A stretch of 14,863 bases of DNA from assembly GCA_025935735.1 (NCBI GenBank), contig JAICUS010000077.1, positions 1 to 14,863 on the forward strand. Reading direction: 5' to 3'. The stretch is from Solirubrobacteraceae bacterium. Lineage in GTDB: Bacteria > Actinomycetota > Thermoleophilia > Solirubrobacterales > Solirubrobacteraceae. The notes below the pieces were generated by a model that had not been told where the DNA came from, ran no database searches, and worked only from the letters and a program-made list of their open reading frames with translations. This document shows, in pieces, positions 1 through 7,303 of the stretch (its first letter is position 1; each line of letters opens with the position of its first letter). The position numbers and the translations under genes were made by a program.

Positions 1-1
1 C

Positions 2-886
2 ATCGCCTGCGCGCTGTTCATCGAGGAGGTCCTGGGCAAGGTGCTGCCCGAGGGCGTCTTCCAGGTCGTCACCGGACCGGGCTCCACCGGCCAGGCGCTG
101 ATCGAGCTGGCTGACGTGGTGTCGTTCACCGGGTCGACCGCCGTGGGCCTGCAGGTCGCCGCCGCCGCGACGGCGCGCGGCATCCCCAGCCAGGCGGAGA
201 TGGGCGGGCTGAACGCCTCGATCGTGCTCCCGGACGCCGACCCGGAGAAGGCGGCGAAGGTGATCGCCGGCGCGGCGATGGGCTACGCCGGCCAGAAGTG
301 CACGGCCACGAGCCGGGTGATCGCCGTGGGCGACGCCGGGCCGCTGACCGACGCGCTGGTGGCCGCGGTGGAGTCGCTGCCGTCCGGGGACCCGGCCGAG
401 CAGTCGACGGTCGTCGGCCCGGTGATCAACCGGCCGGCGCTCGACGACGTGGTCGGCGCCGCCGAGCGGGTCACCGGCGACGGCGGCCGGCTGGCCACGG
501 GCGGCCGGCGCGTCGACGGCCCCGGGCTGTTCGTCACGCCCGCCATCGTCACCGGCCAGGACCCGAGCGCCCGGCTCGCCCAGGAGGAGGTGTTCGGCCC
601 GATCGCCACCGTCCTGCGCGCCGACAGCGCCGAGCAGGCCGTGGAGATCTCCAACTCCGTGCCGTACGGGCTGGTCACCTCCGTCTTCACCCAGGACATC
701 GAGGCCGCGCTGACCGTGGTCGAGGGCCTGGAGACGGGGATGATCCGCATCAACCAGCCGACCTCGGGCGTCGACTTCCACGCCCCGTTCGGCGGCGAGC
801 GCCAGTCCTCGTTCGGCCCCCGCGAGCAGGGCAAGGCCGCGCGCGAGCTCTACACGTCGACCCACACGATCACGATCGGGCCGTAG
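2..886 (+). CDS. Aldehyde dehydrogenase, C-terminal part; probably 2,5-dioxovalerate (2-oxoglutarate semialdehyde) dehydrogenase
   Basis: The reading frame is open from base 2, so the gene begins before the window; 294 residues are visible out of about 480 usual for the family. Seen in the sequence: the catalytic glutamate in QAEMGG (visible residue 66) and the nucleophilic cysteine in GQKCTA (visible residue 100). They are 34 residues apart, as in the ALDH superfamily. FTGSTAVG (cofactor loop) and EEVFGPIATV are also present. NAD(P)-dependent oxidation of an aldehyde to a carboxylate in the cytoplasm is therefore secure. The substrate is inferred. The AEMGG-N-SIVLPDAD style resembles 2-oxoglutarate-semialdehyde dehydrogenases, and the next gene looks like the dehydratase that makes that semialdehyde. 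The two genes are 82 bp apart on the same strand. The gene ends in a double stop, TAGTAG. Other sugar-acid or aromatic semialdehydes cannot be excluded. Confidence 0.93.
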   Translation: MACALFIEEVLGKVLPEGVFQVVTGPGSTGQALIELADVVSFTGSTAVGLQVAAAATARGIPSQAEMGGLNASIVLPDADPEKAAKVIAGAAMGYAGQKCTATSRVIAVGDAGPLTDALVAAVESLPSGDPAEQSTVVGPVINRPALDDVVGAAERVTGDGGRLATGGRRVDGPGLFVTPAIVTGQDPSARLAQEEVFGPIATVLRADSAEQAVEISNSVPYGLVTSVFTQDIEAALTVVEGLETGMIRINQPTSGVDFHAPFGGERQSSFGPREQGKAARELYTSTHTITIGP

Positions 887-936
887 TAGTGCATCCGACC
901 GGAAATAGGGCGGGTCGCTCGCGACAGCAACCCGCG

Positions 937-948
937 AGAACCCGTTCT
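937..948. promoter_or_regulatory. Short dyad upstream of the FAH-family gene, possible operator
   Basis: AGAAC-CC-GTTCT is a perfect 5-bp inverted repeat with a 2-bp centre. It lies about 20 bp before the ATG at 969, next to another 6-bp inverted repeat (GCGGGT 910-915 / ACCCGC 930-935). It could be a repressor site for the dehydratase gene or a weak structure in the message. The actinobacterial LexA site has GAAC-N4-GTTC spacing, so this is not a canonical SOS box. Short dyads arise easily by chance, so support is weak. Confidence 0.2.
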
Positions 949-968
949 AGTTTCGGGAGGGTGCACTG

Positions 969-1790
969 ATGGCCCTGTGGCGGATCCGCACGGCTGAAGG
1001 GGAGCGCCTGGCGCGCGGGCCGGTGGAGGCCGGGCCGGTCGAGCTGCTGCGCGAGCGCTCGCTCGACGCGCTGCTGGCCGCCGGCACGCTGGACGGCGAG
1101 GCCGAGGGCCCCGTGCCGGCCGGCTCGGTCGTGCTCGCTCCGGCGGCCGGCCAGGAGGTGTGGGCGGCCGGCGTGACCTACGCGGCCAGCCGCGTGGCGC
1201 GCAACGAGGAGTCCGGCGGCCACGACTTCTACGACAAGGTCTACGACGCCGAGCGCCCGGAGCTGTTCTTCAAGGCGGCGCCGGGCCGCGTGCGCGGCCC
1301 GGGCGCGGCGATCGGCGTGCGCGAGGACTCCGGCTGGGACGTCCCCGAGCCGGAGCTCGCGCTGGTGGTGAGCGCCGACGCGCGCATCCTCGGCTACACG
1401 ATCGGCAACGACGTCTCGTCGCGCTCGATCGAGGGCGAGAACCCGCTCTATCTGCCCCAGGCCAAGGTCTACCGCGGCTCCTGCGCGCTCGGCCCCTGCG
1501 TCGTGCCGGCCGCCGACGCGCCCGCGCCCGAGGAGATGGAGATCACCCTCCGGATCGTCCGCGGCGAAGAGCCGGTCTTCGAGGGCTCGACGCAGGTCGC
1601 ACTCCTGCGCCGCAAGCCCGCCGAGCTCGTCGAGTGGCTGTTCAAGTCTCAGGAGTTCCCGGCGGGCGTGCTCCTCCTCACGGGCACGTCGGTGATCCCG
1701 GCACCGGAGTTCACCCTGCGCCCCGGCGACTCCGTCCGGATCGCGATCACCGGGCTCGGCGAGCTGGTGAACACGGTCGAGATGGCCTGA
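969..1790 (+). CDS. Fumarylacetoacetate hydrolase-family protein, likely 2-keto-3-deoxy-D-arabinonate dehydratase type
   Basis: The protein has 273 residues. The start is ATG at 969, with GGGAGG at 955-960 as ribosome binding site. It has the FAH-fold metal site: E127 and E129 in [11 protein letters not shown]148 in [12 protein letters not shown] and K166 in [10 protein letters not shown]. The preceding ERPELFFKA (95-103) and the stretch ENPLYLPQ (157-164) closely recall the archaeal 2-keto-3-deoxy-D-arabinonate dehydratase (KdaD), including the E-x-E...D...K spacing as I remember it. That enzyme removes water from a 2-keto-3-deoxy pentonate to give 2-oxoglutarate semialdehyde, with Mg2+ as cofactor. 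The neighbouring aldehyde dehydrogenase would then make 2-oxoglutarate. The family assignment is secure; the dehydratase role is inferred from motif likeness and neighbour. Alternatives are an acylpyruvase or 2-hydroxyhepta-2,4-diene-1,7-dioate isomerase. Confidence 0.9.
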   Translation: MALWRIRTAEGERLARGPVEAGPVELLRERSLDALLAAGTLDGEAEGPVPAGSVVLAPAAGQEVWAAGVTYAASRVARNEESGGHDFYDKVYDAERPELFFKAAPGRVRGPGAAIGVREDSGWDVPEPELALVVSADARILGYTIGNDVSSRSIEGENPLYLPQAKVYRGSCALGPCVVPAADAPAPEEMEITLRIVRGEEPVFEGSTQVALLRRKPAELVEWLFKSQEFPAGVLLLTGTSVIPAPEFTLRPGDSVRIAITGLGELVNTVEMA

Positions 1791-1792
1791 AA

Positions 1793-1811
1793 CGGCCTCG
1801 CGCGGGGGCCG
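1793..1811 (+). terminator. Weak hairpin after the FAH-family gene
   Basis: CGGCC (1793-1797) pairs with GGCCG (1807-1811). Two further inner pairs (one G-U) leave a 5-nt loop. It begins three bases after the TGA of the preceding gene, where a terminator would be expected. There is no T-run, so it would be a weak or non-canonical terminator at best. Confidence 0.3.
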
Positions 1812-1874
1812 CGGCGCTACGACTCGATCATCATTCGCCGCAAATCACTTTCCTAGATCCTGCCTGGTGCGGGA

Positions 1875-1910
1875 CACGGTCGTCACCTCGAACCGAGGGG
1901 ACCGGTCGTG
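1875..1910. promoter_or_regulatory. Hairpin or dyad in the 259-bp gap before the eCIS-type gene
   Basis: The gap 1791-2049 is visibly more AT-rich than its surroundings, as promoter regions are here. In it, CCTCG-AAC-CGAGG (1886-1898) is a perfect dyad. It is extended by GTC/GAC (1882-1884 / 1900-1902) past one mismatch, and flanked further out by CACG/CGTG (1875-1878 / 1907-1910). This could be an operator or a leader hairpin for the gene starting at 2050. I could not place a convincing -35/-10 pair; TTGACC at 1938-1943 has no good partner. Confidence 0.25.
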
Positions 1911-2049
1911 GCGCCCGCGCACAACCGGGGCGGACCCTTGACCTTGCCGATCGCGCACTGACAAACGGGAAAGAAGTGCGCTCCGCATTGGTCGTGCGCT
2001 GACCGATCCGCCTTGTCAGCGCGAGCGCGACGCTCTTTCGTACGGAGTC

Positions 2050-3063
2050 ATGACCCGGCACCCACCAGCGCGACGCAGCGAAAAAGAGCCCTCTCGTTCG
2101 AGGCCGCCGGGCGGCGAGCCGGCCCGCCCCTCGGTGCTCGCCCTGCAGCGCTCGGCCGGCAACCGGGCGGTGGCGCAGCTGCTCGCCCGGACGACGGCTT
2201 CGCGGCGCCTCGTGCAACGCAACACGAGCATCGAGTTCGACGAGACGAGCGGTGACGTGCGCACCGCCCAATACAGCCGGGTGCCACCGCTGGAGTACAG
2301 CCTCACGCTCCCCAAGGGAGCCCATGTCACCGCCCACGTGCTGTTCGTCGAAGAGGCGCTGAAGGCGATTCAGGGAAAGGCCCCGGCCACGGCGTACACG
2401 AACCTGCTGCAGATGATCGCCGACATCCCGAAGCGCGAGCTCTACCTGACGGCGAAGGCCAAGGACGCCGAGCTCGTCGCCGGGGTCGACAACGCGATCG
2501 CGAAGGTGGCCTCCGCCTATGGCGGCAAGCAGCTCACGGACTTCGCCGAGCGTCTGTGGGGACAGATCCTCGCCCGCCTGTTCGACGCCTACGTCAGCTT
2601 CCGCGCCGGCCTGCCCGGCGGGATCGCCTCGAAGATGTCCGGCCAGAAGCAGCTGCTCGCCAACACGAAGCACGTCTTCAACGAGTCCAAGGGCAGGACG
2701 ATGCTGGCGCACTACGGCCCCGAGATCACCGCGGCCTTCCTGGACTCGGAGCGGCGCCCGGCGACGCGCACGCCGCTGTTGGAGGGCTACGCCGCCGGCA
2801 TGGCCGTCACGTTCGACAACGTGGCTGCGAACGAGGTCGGCCAGGGCATGGCCGTGCTGCTGGCCGAGCACGTCACCACGTGTTTCGACCTCTACGGGAC
2901 GTCCGGCGCGGCCTACGGCGACCTGCAGGACTGGTTCCTCGTCTACGTGGGCGGACTGGAGTACCGCGACGACGTGGCCGCGCTGACGAACAAGCCGCTC
3001 GGCACCCGCCCCACCTTCAAGCTCAGCACGCTGAACTCGGTCGTCGACCGCCGGACCGTGTAG
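2050..3063 (+). CDS. Putative eCIS-associated protein with N-terminal LQRSAGNRAV motif; function unknown
   Basis: The protein has 337 residues. ATG at 2050 is the first usual start after an in-frame TGA at 1939-1941; GGAG lies only 2 bases upstream, so initiation may be weak. Residues 1-30 are disordered and rich in R, P and S. Residues 32-47 read LQRSAGNRAVAQLLAR, followed by LVQRN at 54-58. This motif is typical of the N-terminus of DUF4157 and other proteins found with extracellular contractile injection systems in environmental bacteria, and may mark cargo or accessory proteins. There is no DUF4157 HExxH metalloprotease signature. The body (about 80-337) looks mostly alpha-helical and I do not recognise it. 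There is no signal peptide or membrane segment. No sheath, tube, baseplate or AAA ATPase gene is nearby, so it is an orphan here. A toxin-like cargo role is inference. Confidence 0.75.
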   Translation: MTRHPPARRSEKEPSRSRPPGGEPARPSVLALQRSAGNRAVAQLLARTTASRRLVQRNTSIEFDETSGDVRTAQYSRVPPLEYSLTLPKGAHVTAHVLFVEEALKAIQGKAPATAYTNLLQMIADIPKRELYLTAKAKDAELVAGVDNAIAKVASAYGGKQLTDFAERLWGQILARLFDAYVSFRAGLPGGIASKMSGQKQLLANTKHVFNESKGRTMLAHYGPEITAAFLDSERRPATRTPLLEGYAAGMAVTFDNVAANEVGQGMAVLLAEHVTTCFDLYGTSGAAYGDLQDWFLVYVGGLEYRDDVAALTNKPLGTRPTFKLSTLNSVVDRRTV

Positions 3064-3074
3064 GCGGGCGCCGC

Positions 3075-3103
3075 CGCGGCGCGCGCACGCAGCGCGCGCC
3101 GCG
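3075..3103. terminator. Strong hairpin between convergent genes, likely bidirectional terminator
   Basis: A perfect 12-bp inverted repeat (3075-3086 and 3092-3103, nearly all G and C) has a 5-nt ACGCA loop. It fills most of the 51 bp between the stop codons of the convergent genes at 3063 and 3117. There is no T-run on either side. The position and stem strength suggest it stops transcription or protects the 3' ends of both messages, as is common in high-GC actinobacteria. Confidence 0.65.
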
Positions 3104-3114
3104 ACGCAGACCGC

Positions 3115-6100
3115 CTACGGCGTCGTGGTGGACAGGGTGAAGGTCAGCGTCTTCGCGTAGCTGCCCGTGCGCAGCGGGTCGTTGGCGCCGATCGACTGGC
3201 GCAGCGCGATGGTGACCGGGTCGTGGCTGACCGGGGCGCTCCAGCTCAGCAGCGACAGCGGCGTGCCGGAGAGCGGGGCGAACGCGTTGCCCGGGCCGGC
3301 CGCCGGGCTGGACGCGCTGGCCTGGAGCGGTTGCGGCAGCGCGAAGGCGCCGTTGACCAGGTGGCCCGGCGCGGTGGTGTCGGGGTCGGACACCGAGAGC
3401 GTCGCGTCGCCCGCGGTGCTGAGCACGTCGGCCGTGGTGGAGGCGTCGTAGTCCCTCGCCGCGCCCGGGGTGAACGCGCCGAAGCTCGCCGGGGCGCCGA
3501 GCGACAACGCCAGCGTCGCCGGGACGGTTCCGCCGGCGGTCGGGCCGCCGCTGTCGCCGGCGCTGCCCGAGACCGACGTGGTGAGCGGCAGCACGTAGAC
3601 GCCGCGGCCGTAGTCGGCGACGAACAGCTGCGAGTGGTCGGCCGAGAAGCCCATGTCGAGAATCGGCGCGTTGGGCAGGCCCTCGCTGAGGTTGAACCAG
3701 TGCGCGCCGTCGTCGGTGCTCTCGAACAGGCCGAAGTTCTCGCCCGCGTAGAGCACGCCGTTCGCCTGGTCGTAGAGGACGCGCCAGACGGCGGCGTTCG
3801 GCAGGTCGGAGCTGATGTTCTTCCAGGTGGTGCCGCCGTCGGTGGTCTCCCACACGTTGGCCGCCCGGTCGCCCTCCTTGTAGCTGGAGAACGTCGCGTA
3901 CACGTGGTCGGCGTTCGTCGGGTCGACCGCGATCGACGTCACCCAGGTGGTCGGCAGCACGCCGACGCCCAGCTGGGTCCACTGGACCTGGGTCGGGTCG
4001 GCCGCGGTCGCGTTGGTGGTCTTCCACAGCTTGCCCGTGTCGGTGCCGGCGTAGATCGTGCTCGACGGCGTCGTGGGCGTGCCCGTCGTCTTGGCCGGGG
4101 CGATCGCGGTGACCGCGCCGTACTCGTTCGCGTAGTAGGTGTCCTTGTTGATCTCGTTCTCCGGCACCACCCCGGGCAGGCTCGCCGGGTCGTCCGGGGT
4201 CGCCGGGCTGATGAGCGTCCACGAGTTCACCACGCCCTCGCCCGAGCGGGCGATCGACGTGCCGCCGACATAGACGACGTTGGGGTCGGCCGGGTCGAGC
4301 ACCATCGGCATGGCCACCGAGATCCGCGTGATCTTCCCCTTGGTCGGGTCGGACGGCCACGGCGGGGTGGAGAAGTTCGAGCCCTGGCTGCTCGTGGAGC
4401 CGGTCGCCGCGGCGTCCACGCGGCGGGCGCAGCTGATCCGCGGCGGGCTGGGCTGCAGGCACTCGTAGTAGCGGAGCTGGTTGGTGGGATCGATCTGCAC
4501 CTCGAACCCGTCGCCGCCGCCGTACTGGTTCCACAGCGTGAGGTCGGTCGGCTCGACCCCCGGCGACCACGTGCGGCTGGAGCCGTTGTCCTGCATGCCG
4601 ATCACGAGCCGCTTGGCGTCCTGCTGGGAGACCGAGATGTGGTACGGCTGCGTCCACGGCTCGACCGTGCCGTGCAGGTAGTTGCGCCGGCTCGGCAGGC
4701 GTTGCGAGGACGGCGTGTCGACCGGCAGCGAGCCGTCCGGCTGGTCGCCGTCGGTGTCGGACCGGTACACGCCGCCGTCGTTGCCCACGTAGACGCGCTT
4801 GGGCACCGCGGGGTCCCAGGCCATCGCGTGCTGGTCGGCGTGCATCGTGTCCAGCGAGAAGGAGGACGGCTGGACCCGCGCGGACGACCAGGCGGTGTTG
4901 TTGATCCAGGTGTTGCCGGCGTCGGCGGACTCGCGCATGTCGACGTTGGCCTCGAAGAGGTGGTTCTCGTTCGCCGGGTCGACCCACAGGCGCGAGAACA
5001 CCCACTCGTAGCCGCCTGTCGTCACGCCCGGCTCGCCGCCGCCGCACGTCCACGTCTGGCCGCCGTCGTTGGACACGTAGTAGCCCTTGTCGGGTCCCTC
5101 GGAGGTGGCGAACACGAGGTAGGCGCGGTTCGGGTCGCTCGGCGCGAACGCCATCCCGATGTGGCCGAGGTCGTCGCTGGAGTCCAGGCCGGACTTGGTG
5201 GCGTCCCAGGCACAGACCGGGCCGTGGATGTCGGAGTTGTCGAGCCGCGTCCAAGTCTGCCCGTCGTCGGTCGAGCGGTACAGGCCCGAGCCGGTGCCGC
5301 CGTAGAAGAAGCTGCCGTTGTTGCGATAGCGGTCCCACAGCGACGCGAGGATCACGTGCGGGTTGCCGGGCTGGAGCGCCACGTCGACCGCGCCGGTGTG
5401 GTCGCCGGGACCGCCAAGCGCGAGCTGCCACGTCTTGCCGCCGTCGGTGGAGTGGTAGAGGCCGCGCTGGCTGGACACCCAGGTGAGCGAGCCGGTGGCC
5501 GCCGCCCACACCTCATTCGGGTCGTCCGGGTTGACCACGATGCGCCCGAACGCCCCGCTGTCCGGGAGCCCGGAAAGCTGCCAGCTGGCGCCGTTGTCGT
5601 GCGACGTGTACAGGCCGTCGCCCATGAACGTCGAGCCGCCGCCGGACGGGTTGGAGCCCTCGCCGGTGCCGGCATACAGCGTGCCGTCCGACCCTCGCGC
5701 CAGGGCGCCGACGGCCTGGTTGTTCTGCGTGGGCCAGGCGGGCGTCCAGACGTTGCCGGCGTCGGTGGACTTGAACACGCCGCCGCTGCCCACGGCCGCG
5801 TAGACGGTGCTGGGGGACGTCGTCGGATCGATCGCCAGGTCGGTCACCCGGCCGGCCACGTTCGACGGGCCGACGAACTGCCAGCGGGTGTCGCCCGCCG
5901 CGTCCGGGAGCGCCGCGGCCTGCGCAGCCGCGCGCTGGACCTGCGCCTGCGTGACGGGCCGGCCCGCCGACGCCGCCAGGTCGAGGAACGACTGCGGCCC
6001 TTCCGACTCCCCGACGTCGTTGAACGGCAGGCGCGCCGTGACCCGCGCCCGGGCGTGCCGGGCGGGCACCGAGGCCATCGTGGCGACGGCGACCACGGCC

Positions 6101-6138
6101 AGCAGGCCGAGCGTGAACAGCACCGCGAAGCGCTTCAT
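3115..6138 (-). CDS. Secreted Asp-box (BNR/sortilin-like) beta-propeller protein with C-terminal TFTLSTTTP module
   Basis: The protein has 1007 residues. The ATG is preceded on its strand by a GAGGGGG ribosome binding site. An N-terminal signal peptide is clear (MKRF, then a hydrophobic stretch to about residue 22). At least eight Asp boxes of the form S-x-D-x-G-x-x-W occur, near residues 124, 179, 230, 289, 356, 404, 765 and 807. These are hallmarks of BNR/VPS10-like propellers as in sialidases, GH74 xyloglucanases and the Ycf48/sortilin group. The last about 137 residues (871-1007) form a separate beta-rich module ending TLTFTLSTTTP. I recognise it as a common tail of secreted proteins in this lineage. 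It is exported, probably surface-bound or released. Activity is unknown: propellers of this type may be glycosidases or binding scaffolds, and no catalytic set could be assigned. It is divergent from the dehydrogenase operon at 6302. Confidence 0.88.
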   Translation of the reverse strand: MKRFAVLFTLGLLAVVAVATMASVPARHARARVTARLPFNDVGESEGPQSFLDLAASAGRPVTQAQVQRAAAQAAALPDAAGDTRWQFVGPSNVAGRVTDLAIDPTTSPSTVYAAVGSGGVFKSTDAGNVWTPAWPTQNNQAVGALARGSDGTLYAGTGEGSNPSGGGSTFMGDGLYTSHDNGASWQLSGLPDSGAFGRIVVNPDDPNEVWAAATGSLTWVSSQRGLYHSTDGGKTWQLALGGPGDHTGAVDVALQPGNPHVILASLWDRYRNNGSFFYGGTGSGLYRSTDDGQTWTRLDNSDIHGPVCAWDATKSGLDSSDDLGHIGMAFAPSDPNRAYLVFATSEGPDKGYYVSNDGGQTWTCGGGEPGVTTGGYEWVFSRLWVDPANENHLFEANVDMRESADAGNTWINNTAWSSARVQPSSFSLDTMHADQHAMAWDPAVPKRVYVGNDGGVYRSDTDGDQPDGSLPVDTPSSQRLPSRRNYLHGTVEPWTQPYHISVSQQDAKRLVIGMQDNGSSRTWSPGVEPTDLTLWNQYGGGDGFEVQIDPTNQLRYYECLQPSPPRISCARRVDAAATGSTSSQGSNFSTPPWPSDPTKGKITRISVAMPMVLDPADPNVVYVGGTSIARSGEGVVNSWTLISPATPDDPASLPGVVPENEINKDTYYANEYGAVTAIAPAKTTGTPTTPSSTIYAGTDTGKLWKTTNATAADPTQVQWTQLGVGVLPTTWVTSIAVDPTNADHVYATFSSYKEGDRAANVWETTDGGTTWKNISSDLPNAAVWRVLYDQANGVLYAGENFGLFESTDDGAHWFNLSEGLPNAPILDMGFSADHSQLFVADYGRGVYVLPLTTSVSGSAGDSGGPTAGGTVPATLALSLGAPASFGAFTPGAARDYDASTTADVLSTAGDATLSVSDPDTTAPGHLVNGAFALPQPLQASASSPAAGPGNAFAPLSGTPLSLLSWSAPVSHDPVTIALRQSIGANDPLRTGSYAKTLTFTLSTTTP

Positions 6139-6229
6139 GGACGTTCCCCCTCGTTAGGCTCGCGGTGAAGGTTCTCGCCCCCGGGCGCGCCTGTCTCCGT
6201 GCAGGTGTAAGAGGCGCGGCGGGGACGGC

Positions 6230-6265
6230 GTGACACGGTCCGCAACTTCGTGAGCGGCGTGTCAC
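6230..6265. promoter_or_regulatory. Paired half-sites in the divergent promoter region
   Basis: The 163 bp between the divergent starts at 6138 and 6302 contains GTGACACG (6230-6237) and its exact reverse complement CGTGTCAC (6258-6265). Their centres are 28 bp apart. This spacing would suit two half-sites or two dimers of a regulator acting on one or both genes. It could also fold as a hairpin in a transcript. No clear -35/-10 elements were assigned on either strand. Confidence 0.4.
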
Positions 6266-6301
6266 ATTTGCGGCCGTGGTGCAACTGAACGAGGTTGGGG
6301 A

Positions 6302-7303
6302 ATGAAGGCGATCGTCTGGCAGGGGCCGTCGGAGATGACGGTCGAGGAGCGGCCCGAGCCGGGTGACCCGGGTGCGGGCGAGCTGATCCTGCAGCCCGAG
6401 GCGGTGGGGATCTGCGGCTCGGAGGTCGAGGGCTACCTGGGCCACATGGGCAACCGCACGCCGCCGCTGGTGATGGGGCACGAGTTCGCCGGCCGCGTCG
6501 TGGCGGCGGGCCAGGGCGCGGGCGAGCTCGAGGGCGCGCGGGTGGCGGTGAACCCGCTGAGCGGTTGCGGGCACTGCGCGCTGTGTGAAGCCGGCCTGGG
6601 CAACGTCTGCCCCGACCGCAAGCTGATGGGCGTCCATGTCCCGGGCGCGTTCGCCGACTACGTACGCGTGCGGGCGGCGGACGCGCGGGTGCTGCCCGAC
6701 GGCGTGTCGGCCCGGGTCGGCGCGCTGATGGAGCCGCTGGCCAACGGCGTGCACGCCGTCCGGCTGGCCGGCGAGGGCATCGAGCACGCGGTCGTGCTGG
6801 GCGCCGGGACGATCGGCCTGGTCGCGCTCCAGGCCGCGCTGCTGTCCGGCATCCCGCGCGTGGAGGTGGTCGAGCCCCACGACGCGCGGCGCGAGCGCGC
6901 CGCCCGCCTGGGCGCGCACGCCGTCCACGCCGCGCCGCCGCAGGACGACCTCGGGCCCGACCTCGTGCTCGACGCCGTCGGCGCCCAAGTCACCCGTGCG
7001 GCCGGACTGGAGATCCTGCGCCCGGGCGCGACGATGGTGTGCATCGGCCTGGCCGCCGACGACACCACGCTCGGCTTCCACGGCGTGATCCGCTCCCAGC
7101 ACCGCATCCAAGGCTCCTACGCGTACACGATGGCCGACTACGAGCAGGCGCACGAGTGGCTGGTCGGCGGCGGCGCCTCGCTGGGCGACGACCTCACGCC
7201 GGTCCTGCCCCTGGACGCGGGACCCGAGCAGTTCGCGCGGCTGTCGGAGGGCCCGCCCGCGGAGTTCAAGGTGTTCCTGGCCGGCACGGGGCGCGAGTCA
7301 TGA
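6302..7303 (+). CDS. Zinc-dependent alcohol/polyol dehydrogenase (MDR family)
   Basis: The protein has 333 residues. ATG at 6302 has GAGG at 6291-6294 as ribosome binding site. The medium-chain dehydrogenase layout is complete. Catalytic zinc ligands are C38 (GICGSE), H60 (GHEFAG) and probably E144 (MEPLA). The structural zinc knuckle is C89, C92, C95 and C103. The Rossmann motif GAGTIG is at 167-172, followed by VVEPHDARRERA. The class resembles sorbitol, galactitol, threonine or other polyol and sugar-acid dehydrogenases, which oxidise a secondary alcohol with NAD(P)+ in the cytoplasm. The exact substrate cannot be read from the sequence. It overlaps the next gene, an SDR dehydrogenase, by four bases (ATGA), so the two are translated together and probably act on linked substrates. 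It heads a run of six + strand genes. Confidence 0.92.
   Translation: MKAIVWQGPSEMTVEERPEPGDPGAGELILQPEAVGICGSEVEGYLGHMGNRTPPLVMGHEFAGRVVAAGQGAGELEGARVAVNPLSGCGHCALCEAGLGNVCPDRKLMGVHVPGAFADYVRVRAADARVLPDGVSARVGALMEPLANGVHAVRLAGEGIEHAVVLGAGTIGLVALQAALLSGIPRVEVVEPHDARRERAARLGAHAVHAAPPQDDLGPDLVLDAVGAQVTRAAGLEILRPGATMVCIGLAADDTTLGFHGVIRSQHRIQGSYAYTMADYEQAHEWLVGGGASLGDDLTPVLPLDAGPEQFARLSEGPPAEFKVFLAGTGRES

Noticed and set aside
937..948. AGAAC-CC-GTTCT as a LexA (SOS) box
   Set aside because: Actinobacterial LexA sites have four bases between GAAC and GTTC; here there are two. Kept only as a weak generic dyad.
1938..1970. TTGACC as a -35 box for the eCIS-type gene
   Set aside because: No acceptable -10 hexamer lies 16-18 bases downstream.
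3223..6168. A 981-codon open frame on the + strand, opposite the propeller gene
   Set aside because: Its product is extremely rich in R, G, A and V with no domain, the usual mirror of a GC-rich gene. The - strand frame has a signal peptide, Asp boxes and a ribosome binding site.
5513..7153. A 546-codon open frame on the - strand spanning the divergent promoter region and the zinc dehydrogenase
   Set aside because: It crosses two well-supported genes in shifted frames and shows His/Arg/Ala-rich shadow composition without a domain.
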